From contig NC_054742.1 of the NCBI RefSeq assembly GCF_018143015.1, positions 16,678,441 through 16,742,440 on the forward strand: a DNA stretch of 64,000 nt, in the 5' to 3' direction. Positions within the stretch are counted from its first letter, which is position 1. Every line of letters begins with the position of its first letter. Shown here one piece after another: positions 56,000 through 64,000 of the stretch. Under the pieces are notes generated by a model. It saw only the letters and a program-made list of their open reading frames with translations, did no database searches and was not told the DNA's origin. A program made the position numbers and the translations under genes. This DNA comes from Lytechinus variegatus (lineage: Eukaryota > Echinodermata > Echinoidea > Temnopleuroida > Toxopneustidae).

Positions 56000-57160
56000 C
56001 AGTGGCGTAACTACGGGGGGGGGGGCATGGGGGACATGTGGCCCCAATCGGCAGGCAAAAAAAACGGGGAAAAGGATAAAAAGCGGGAGAAAGGAAGAGA
56101 AACGTAGTGGGGAAAGAAGAAATTATGTTAATTATGAATGTTTTATTATATTATAATTATGTTATATTACATAAGAAGCATTTTTTCAGAACTTTATGAA
56201 ACATTATTTGCTCAGGGCCTATGTCTTTATTTTTCCTGGTGCTCGCATAGATTGTTTGACACGATATATAATCCTGTTTTACTAAAACCTCCCGTTTTTA
56301 AATCAATATACTGTACACCAAATATATTTCCTCTAATTCGAGTTATTATTATTTCATACAGTGACATTTGCTTCTTTTTCATGACTACTTAAAGTGATTG
56401 CCCTATGCATTTAAGGTCTAAATTAATATAAAACGTTTCCTGACCGTGCTAACGTTCGCATTAGTTGATTGGTGATATGTCGGCTTTTCATGAATTCCTA
56501 AAATCAGTCCTTGAAATGTCAATTTTTTCTGATCTCAATTTTAAAAAAAATTCAGCTCGCGCTTCGCGCTCGCATCATTTGGTTAGTGAAATACGTACGG
56601 TCTTAGTGAATTCCTGCAAACAAGCCTTAGAATGCCCCTCTTCAGGTCTGAATTTCCTAAATTTTCAGCTTGCACTTCGCGATCGCAGTATTTGATTAAT
56701 GAGATGCGTTATGATAATCATGATTACCATGTCTACAGAAAGTGTTAAAATGTGTTTAGATGTAATTCTAACAAAATCAGCAAAGTATGGTACTAGTACT
56801 ATGCCGAGATATGTACTCTTAATGGATTCCTAAAATATATTCCCCGTTTGGGGTCAATATATACAAAATTTTCAGCTCGCGCTCGCATTGTTTGTTTAGC
56901 GAGGCAGGTACGTATTATGATTACAAAAAAAATTGCTTATAATGTCCCTTTTTATGTCTGAATATCAAAAAATTTTAGCTCGCGCTTCGCGCTCTTATTA
57001 TTTAATTAGTATGATACATATCCGTTTAATGGCACTGCATGTCCTTGAAATGTCTCTATTAGGTCAGTATACCTGGCAACTGAGCGCGCTTGCGCTCCCT
57101 AATAACTCGACTCTTTTTGCTGGTGCCCCCCCCCATGCCGTGTCCCACGGTACGCCACTG
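56000..57160. mobile_element. hAT-like non-autonomous element with perfect 8-bp duplication
   Basis: Starts CAGTGGCGTA, ends TACGCCACTG, perfect inverse decamers. ACTAGTGT at 55992-55999 and 57161-57168. The inside has four to five units of about 110 bases, each with AGCTCGCGCTTCGCGCTCG or a variant, itself a hairpin. No transposase frame. Confidence 0.92.
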
Positions 57161-57180
57161 ACTAGTGTAGTAGGTAGTAG

Positions 57181-57347
57181 TAGGTTTCACGGTACACCAT
57201 GTATCTTTCCTGAGCAAGTGTTGGTCCTGAAAAGGATGACCAAATCTGAGGACGACAAGAACGCACTTTTCGAAACGTCGACATTGAGTTATCCTTTTCA
57301 GGACCAACACTTGCCCAAGAAAGATACATGGTGTACCGTGAAACCTA
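57181..57347. repeat. Hairpin with ~57-bp arms
   Basis: TAGGTTTCACGGTACACCAT and its inverse bound the unit; TCCTGAAAAGGAT-type ends of the arms meet a ~50-base loop containing CGAAACGTCGACATT. Lies directly before the LINE fragment. Confidence 0.8.
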
Positions 57348-58780
57348 TAACGTGTGGAGTTCCACAGGGAAGTATTTTAGGCCCAATCCTATTTTCAACT
57401 TATATAAATGACATGTCTATTTGTATAAAAGCTGACTGTAAATCATTATTGTATGCAGATGATAGCGTACTACTTTGTTCAAATTCCAACCCAAAAGTTG
57501 TTGAGGAAAAACTTAGCGAACCGAAAGAATTATGTTTTGTTCTAAAAGTAATCATAGAACTTCATTTGAATTTGAAGTATCATGCAATAATAAGATAATT
57601 CAGAGGAAAGAATCTGTAAAGTATTTAGGCATTGAGTTGAATAGCTCCCTTTCATTTTCATCTTTAGTAGAATCAATCGTAAAAAAGGCGAATGCCCGTT
57701 TGAAATTTTCTGTACAGGTATCAAAGTTGTATGGATCAAAAAGCAAGGCGTATTCTCTGTTTTGCTCTTATTCAGAGTTTATTTGACTATGCTAACCCTG
57801 CCTGGTTTAGTGGCATAAGCGAACTCAATAAAAAGAAGTTGAAAATTATGCAGAATAAAATGGTTAGATTCATTAACTGTTCTGGTCCCAGAACCCATGT
57901 TGGCTACACCGAACTCTTTGGAGCAGGTTTTCTTGAAGTCAACAAAAGATCAAAACAGCTTATTTTGCACCACGTGCATAAAATCTATCACAATAGATCG
58001 AATCATTACATTGGATCAAACTTTAATCTAGTTATCGAAATACACAACTATAATACAAGAAACAGCCATTTTTCAACTTTTGCTTACCCGAAAGGGAAGG
58101 TAGTATTGGTAACTCCTTTTATTACAATGCTATAAAACATTGGAATTCCCTTCCCAATGATATAAAGGAAATAAGAAACTTTTTGCATTTTAAGAGGAAA
58201 TTGAAAGAATATCTTTCACTTGATAGTCAAAAAGAAGATGCAAATGATATGTTGTACGGTTGATTTAGCCTGAATACTGACCTAGTTCTTTTCTCTTCTC
58301 TACCAGGTATTATTATGTATTTTGCATAGTTTGAATGCAGCTTCGATATGTCCTTTCTTCTATTCTTTTTATTTCTTTTATCGCTTCCTTCTATTCTCCA
58401 CTTCGTGTTGTTATTGTTGTCGCCATTTTTGCTGTTGTTCTTATTTATTTTTCTTCCTCATCTTTTTCTTCCGTCTCCTTCTACTCCTCGTCCCTCTCCT
58501 TCTTTTCTTCTTCTTCTTCGTTATATTCTTGTATATATCATCTATATATCTTATTTATTGTCTATATATCTTATTTATTGGTAATAGTAAATTCTGATTT
58601 TTATCTTCATTTTTAATATGTAAATAGTATAATTTTACCATTTTATTATCTTAATTCTGTATATTGAGCACCCCACTGGAAATAAGCTTTCGAGCTTTCG
58701 TGGGTCATCCTGTGCAAGCATGTTGTTTTTTAATGCTACTGTATATATGTTATGGTGACTTGCCAAATAAAATCAATCAA
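57346..58780 (+). mobile_element. 5'-truncated, frame-broken LINE fragment (Jockey/CR1 group)
   Basis: Translated pieces give GVPQGSILGPILFSTYINDM, LLYADDSVLLC and KYLGIELN, the palm motifs of non-LTR reverse transcriptase with the YADD active site. Later come NYNTRNSHF and HWNSLPNDIKEIRNF, the usual C-terminal region. At least three frame changes separate these pieces (near 57530, 57725 and 58110). The frame ends at TGA near 58260; a 3' UTR with a pyrimidine tract follows, ending in AAATAAAATCAATCAA. The endonuclease and ORF1 are absent. Confidence 0.88.
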
Positions 58781-60756
58781 CCTACTACGCTATTCTTCTT
58801 GGCCATGGAAACCTTCAGAAGTTAAATCTACAATACATTAACTGGTGTTGTTGTTGAGTATATTCCTTATGAATTTATTCACTTTTGGGCCGAATTGCTG
58901 CAGATGTAAGTTTTATCATTTTGTCGTAAGAAGTAAACCAACGATTTTGATATTTCCATTATTCCGTTGGCTTAAGATACATGAATAACTTAATGTATTA
59001 ATTCATTTCTGAACATTTTATGTGGGTTCGTTTGTATGTACCCCAAAATAAATTTGAATTAGCAATACGATAAGATCTATCGAAGGTACTAGTTTTATAT
59101 CGTTTGGTTGCAAACGTCATATTATGACTGAATCATGAAAATACACACTTGCTCTCCATGGCGGCTGACGATTTTACTAATCAATTAGTTTTTTTTTATA
59201 TAAATAAAGTACCATGCCGGAGGAAGTGACATTATAATAAGATATTAATCCCATTTGACTCGGGCTCTCTATAAACTGATTACCGCCTAAAATAATCCAC
59301 TCTCCTGCAAATGTATGATTAAAGTGTTTATTGAAAAGCAAAAGAAGATGCTGATTGCTGATTGTAATGTTTCACCGGTATTTCATAACAATGAAGTAAA
59401 GAAAAGGACAGATAATAGTCATTTCCTCGAAAAATTAAAAATCCGTAAGCCACTTTTCGTTGTAATCGTAAACTGTCCAACTGATCAGAAAACATTCATG
59501 TTTCTTAAACTTCAGCACTGCAAAATGTTACTTCAAAAGCAAACCCTTCTGCATTGTTTCTCTAATTTCATTTGTAATCTATATCAGCATTTTTTTTATA
59601 TATTATTTTCATGCATGAAATCTATATTTCAGATTAAAAGTGTAGTTTTCAATTTGCAAAAGAAATATTGCATGATGTATCACGTCAGAGATGTGGTACA
59701 AGAACGCATTATGCTGAATTCGTATTGCGTAAAAATGTTAAAGTTTGAAGACTCGCATTGTTTCATTTTAGCACTACATCGAAGCAAAACTTTAAACTGT
59801 ATAATATGACAACCATACACAAATATATCATGCAAAATAAAGATACATCGGACCAAATACAATGTATAAACGCTGATCTTAAGCACGCTGTTTAAGCCCG
59901 TCACTCTGATAACTACTGTTTAATTTGTCGGAACAATATTAACAAACAAGTTTTGAACAATTTCAAAAAGATTTAACCAATTTGTGATTCGAGTGACGGG
60001 CTTAAAGAACGTGCTTAAATTTTAAACACTGTTTTTACAGTGAAGAAATATAATTCAATATTCCGTTAAAAAAAGTTTACCCCTTGGTCTTTTTATTTAT
60101 TTACTATTTTTTGGATACTCGGAAATGCATCTGAAACTTTACATTGTGCAACACACAAAATTTGCACCTTGTGAATCTTGAACGTAAAATATTTCCTCTG
60201 TAAAAGATACTAAAAGATACATCTTTGCATAAACATGTAGTTAGCTCATTTAGATATAATGTATTTTTACGGCAATTAGTGACAAATTTGCTCAGTTCAA
60301 TTTATTTCAAGATTAAAGCTGGCATTGGTAAAATTGTGATGTTTTGAATTTCAATTGTTTACTGAAGAACGAAAGTGAATAAATAAATAAATCACACTGA
60401 AAAAGCAGGAGCTTGCCGAACTTTGATTTTTTTTCATTTGTAAAATAAAGTAATTGTTAATGTTATAGGTATAAAAACACAAAGAGTCGAACAATCAATG
60501 GAATCGTGACGTGAAAACGAGCCTATGTGATGAAGAAGATGGATGTAACAGTGAGACAACAAATGGAAGGAATAAACGAAAATCTGCACTGCATGATGTC
60601 AAATAAGAAAAATAATAGTTGCTTAGTTAGATAGGCATAGTACTCTTCCCTTAAAATGTCGTGATTTCAGATTTCAAATATCGTGCTCGCATTAATATTG
60701 TTAGGATATACATCATGTTAATGATCATAAAGAGTTCTTAGAATACTCAGTTTTTG
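58781..60756. other. Gene-free AT-rich sequence
   Basis: A 164-codon open frame at 59315-59809 has no domain, no splice context and AT-driven composition, so I do not call it. A hairpin lies at 59879-60018. Confidence 0.5.
59879..60018. repeat. 140-bp hairpin
   Basis: TTAAGCACGCTGTTTAAGCC and inverse, sharing GCCCGTCACTC/GAGTGACGGGC, around an AT-rich loop. Confidence 0.75.
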
Positions 60757-61525
60757 TCTCACCTGCATAGCAGAGTGAGACTACAGGCGCCGCGCCGCTT
60801 TTCCGACGGCGGCGGCGTCAACATCAAATCTTAACCTGAGGTTAAGTTTTTGAAATGACATCATAACTTAAAAAGTATGGACCTAGTTCATGAAACTTGG
60901 CCATAAGGTTAATCAAGTATTACTGAACATCCTAATAGAGTTTCATGTCACATGACCAAGGTCAAAGGTCATTTAGGGTCAATGAACTTAGACCATGTTG
61001 GAGGAATCAACATCAAAATCTTAACCTGAGGTTAAGTTTTTGAAATGTCATCATAACTTAGAAAATATATGGACCTAGTTCATGAAACTTGGACATAAGG
61101 TTAATCAAGTATCACTGAACATCCTGCATGAGGTCACATGACCAAGGTCAAAGGTCATTTAGGGTCAATGAACTTTGGCCGAATTGGGGGTATCTGTTGA
61201 ATTCCCATCATAACTTTGAAAGTTTATTGGTCTAGTTCGTTAAACTTGGACATTAGAGTAATCAAGTATCACTGAACATCCTGTGCGCATTTCAGGTCAC
61301 ATGACCAAGGTCATGGGTCAATGAACTTTGGCCAAATTGGGTGTATCTGTTGAATTACCATCAAAACTTTGAAAGTTTATGGATCTGATTCATGAAACTT
61401 GGACATAAGAGTAATCAAGTATCACTGAACATCTTGTGCGATTTAGAGTAGTTTTCAAAGTCAGCACTGCTGCTATATTGAACTGCGTGATGCAGGTGAG
61501 ACGGCCAGAGGCATTCCACTTGTTA
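60757..61525 (+). repeat. AAGGTCA-family tandem repeat element, copy 2, best preserved
   Basis: Ends carry GTCTCACCTGCAT and ATGCAGGTGAGAC, an inverted pair. Between them are four ~160-bp units, each with cataactt..catgaaacttggacataag..atcaagtatcactgaacatcc..ggtcacatgaccaaggtcaaaggtc. Same orientation as the copies at 4905 and 15668. Confidence 0.85.
60959..60971 (+). promoter_or_regulatory. DR1-type half-site pair in repeat, with a second at 61145-61157
   Basis: AGGTCAAAGGTCA occurs in two successive units of the repeat. It matches the one-base-spaced direct repeat bound by RXR/HNF4-type nuclear receptors; no use is shown. Confidence 0.3.
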
Positions 61526-61790
61526 GATCTTAATATTGAAGAAAAATTGCTCGCGCTTCGCCCCTCGTATTGGGTTGATTTATTGAATGAGATATCTATC
61601 ATCTCTATAAATAAAAAATAATATGTTTCTGTTTTAGGTCTGAATATAAGCAGTTTTTAGCTCGTGCTTTGCGCTTGCATTCATTTCTTAGATACAAATC
61701 ATCTTTATGATTAAAAAAAAAATTGTAACAAATATTCCGTCTTAACGTTTTAATATTGAAAAAAATATTCCCACTCGCATCTGTAATATG
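61526..61790 (+). repeat. Fragment of the CTCGCGCTTCGCG repeat family
   Basis: Contains TTGCTCGCGCTTCGCCCCTC and TTAGCTCGTGCTTTGCGCTT spaced about 110 bases apart with 'taggtctgaatata' between, as in the elements at 48475 and 56000. It abuts the end of the AAGGTCA repeat. Confidence 0.65.
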
Positions 61791-64000
61791 TTTTATTTTG
61801 ACTGATCGTGTGTTTACTAAGACACAGTGTAGGTACCAGATAATTATATAATACACTGTGAAAGGGGCGCGATTTTAACCATAGCCCCGGGCGCCGTTTC
61901 TCTATAATACGCCATTCTTTACCTGTGCATACACTCTATTACAGAAAAACAGAATGAGCGAGCGTGAAGCGGAAGCCAGAATATTTGTAATTTTCTAACC
62001 TAAATGTATTATGATTTACTTCAAAAAAGGTATTTTATTTTGTAAAAGGCACATATAATTTTGAAAAAAAGGCATTTTTCCCTTTTGGGAAACTTTGGGG
62101 CAAGTGCCCCCCTGTTCCGCCGCCCTTCGAACATGATGAGATTGATGCTAGTGCGAGCCCATAATCTTGTGATTTTCTAACCTGAAATTATTAATGTTTT
62201 ACTTCAAAAAGGTTAATTCATTCAGAAGGCGTACCAGGTGCTGTACTGCTGTTCTATAGAACATATAAAGGTGGCTTCTGGGGGCTTGAGAAATATTTGA
62301 CGTTGGTTCATTCAAAACATTGGAAATGGCCTATCGCGGGGCAGCATATACTGTAACGCAGTCCCCCGCCCCTGTCCCTCAAAATGTTTCTAATATTATG
62401 CGAGGTATAGCGTAGCGACCGAGTAAAAAAATCAGATATTAAAAATACTTGTGAATGTGTTTCATATCCATTTCATCCACATGATAGTATAACACCCATC
62501 AAGTTCCGATTGGTATTATATATGAAGATGAAGGCATGTGAACGATGTGATTTCCCTTCACGGTAAGGGGCCGACAAACAAGAATTAAGAAAGAAGCTTA
62601 CATTGTTACTCTTTCCAGGCATTATACACAGGAGTGAGTATAGTGAACGAGCGATAAATTCCTACTTTCAAGAGCGATGTTTTCAAATATTAGTATTTAT
62701 GAACAAAATAAAATGTAATCGCTAGAGGGTATTCATTTGTCTCGCAATCTACTATGGTCAATATGAATACCCTCTAGCGATTATTTCAATCCGTAATAAT
62801 GAACCTATTTAGTAAAATAAAATGTATATGGCATGAAATGTGATTTTTAATGTCAACAGTACCAACCTTCTTTTATGTGGTGACTGGGGATAAAATTTTC
62901 GAATTGAAACCTAACATTTGGAGCACTTTATCGTGAACACCCAAATAAAAATGTAAATCTGCAACATAATTTTTCTTTAAATTCCTGAATGTGATAACCA
63001 ACATGAAGATAAGCCGCAAAAGAACATGACCTTGCGATCGTTGCCCTGTATATAGGATGGGTGAGCTTTCGTCCATGTTGGGAGACAAACATCAATATGC
63101 TCTCCCAATGATTTTCACAAATTGAAAGATTGTTAGTATTCAATGGCCAAAAATATTTGAAAAGGCATCGGAAAGCACTGTAAAACCATTATACTGGCAT
63201 TAAAATATCATCAACCGTACATGAATTGTCAAGTTATTATTATTTTTCATTCCATCTAATTTATTCATTATTATTATTATTTTTTTTTGGGGGGGCCCCC
63301 GGGGTACAGTCCCCAAAGCTCCCCCTAGAACCGCGCTGGAGGGGCACATTTCATTTGGGAAAATGGGCGTTTTCCATTTTGAAAAAAAGACGTTTTTTCT
63401 ACGGTTAATTCGGAGGTAAGTACCCCCTTGCCACCCCTCCTCCCTGGTTCCGCCCCACATGTTCCTGTCTATTTTCTCTAGTAAGCCCAAATTCGAAACT
63501 CGCGTTGAAGCCTAAAGAGGGCAGCCCACAAACTCGATACGAAGAGTATAATTGAGTTACCTCCATACCACCACCGATTTTAACAGGTGCATCGGAGGAG
63601 CGAGCAAATCCCAGCACCCGTGCCCAGAGCTAGAGAGAGGGAGCTCCTTACAGTTGTACTAGTCAACGTATATCGCTCGCCGTGTCCAGTCCGATGACGA
63701 CGACGTGTGAAACTGATGCTGGACTTGTTTTGATTACTGAAATTGTAGCTCATAACAAAGCTGTAAAGCCAATGTGCCACCCTGCCTCATTCTCATTTAG
63801 GATTGATCTTAACTTAGTCAAGAGTAAGACTTAAGCACATCACCAAGGAAGGTAATTTATCAGCTACAATTATTACTACTACTAGTCCGGCTACTACTAT
63901 CTATCTGTTCTATTCTTCGCGAGATTCATGTTAAATATATTATGCCAAATGGGGTGTTGCAAAAAACTTGCGATCTATTTTGGTTTCTTAAACAATCAAA
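61791..64000. other. Gene-free sequence with hAT-like end remnants
   Basis: GC-rich patches at 61865-61915, 62090-62130 and 63285-63460 (ending CCTGGTTCCGCCCCACATG) look like worn ends of hAT-like elements. No exon is supported. Confidence 0.4.
62717..62782. repeat. 66-bp hairpin with perfect 20-bp arms
   Basis: AATCGCTAGAGGGTATTCAT and its exact inverse, loop of 26 bases. No target duplication evident. Confidence 0.85.

Noticed and set aside
57236-57300. Possible hammerhead ribozyme core (CTGAGGA ... CGAAAC) in the hairpin loop
   Set aside because: The bases that should pair in stem II (C against C) and stem III do not pair as required, so the resemblance is probably chance or a decayed remnant.
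58322-58616. Three overlapping 78-93-codon frames rich in Leu, Phe and Ser
   Set aside because: They come from a pyrimidine-rich tract in the 3' UTR of the LINE fragment.
59315-59809. 164-codon open frame
   Set aside because: AT-rich composition, no recognisable motif, no neighbouring exon and no EGF/CUB relation; chance is likely.

Overview
This is an AT-rich animal genomic window. It has long introns with gt-ag borders, small multi-exon genes, and a very high density of short inverted-repeat DNA elements. The matrix-type CUB/EGF gene, the tRNA-headed SINEs and several repeat families (AAGGTCA-rich tandem elements, palindromic TA-flanked elements, hAT-like ends of the CAGTGGCGTA type) point to a marine invertebrate deuterostome. 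An echinoderm, probably a sea urchin, is my best guess; that is inference from remembered repeat flavour, not a database match.

Region 1-9049 holds no exon I can support. It contains six short transposon-like elements or remnants and is probably 5' flank or an upstream intron of gene 1.

Region 9050-40320 (+) is gene 1. I can join 23 coding exons in one open frame (3,105 nt after the first base, 1,034 residues plus stop), and all intron phases agree. The protein is CUB-CUB, then 17 EGF modules (mostly calcium-binding), then a CPTC motif and a five-and-a-half-heptad coiled coil at the C terminus. It looks like a secreted, oligomeric extracellular-matrix or ligand-binding protein. Its signal-peptide exon was not found. 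The introns carry TA-, TTAA- and 8-bp-duplication elements, and one tRNA-derived SINE is split by a MITE.

Region 40321-50300 is intergenic and repeat-rich, with a nested palindromic element at 41800-43451. 

Region 50327-55569 (+) is a second, orphan-like gene. It has a possible short basic first exon, an exon with N-glycosylation sequons, one Notch-like EGF exon, and a large last exon. The last exon encodes a Ser/Thr/Pro-rich stretch, a cluster of aromatic N-glycosylation sequons, and a run of nine arginines near the stop. Its first proposed intron holds a hAT-like element (50392-52096), which in turn contains a striking 914-bp foldback element (50690-51603). The foldback is flanked by a perfect 8-bp duplication and built from seven plus seven copies of a 53-bp unit in opposite orientation.

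Region 55570-64000 has a non-autonomous hAT-like element with a perfect 8-bp duplication (56000-57160), a broken LINE reverse-transcriptase fragment (57346-58780), hairpins and AAGGTCA-rich repeats. I support no further protein gene there. I saw no rRNA gene, CRISPR array, or intact tRNA gene.
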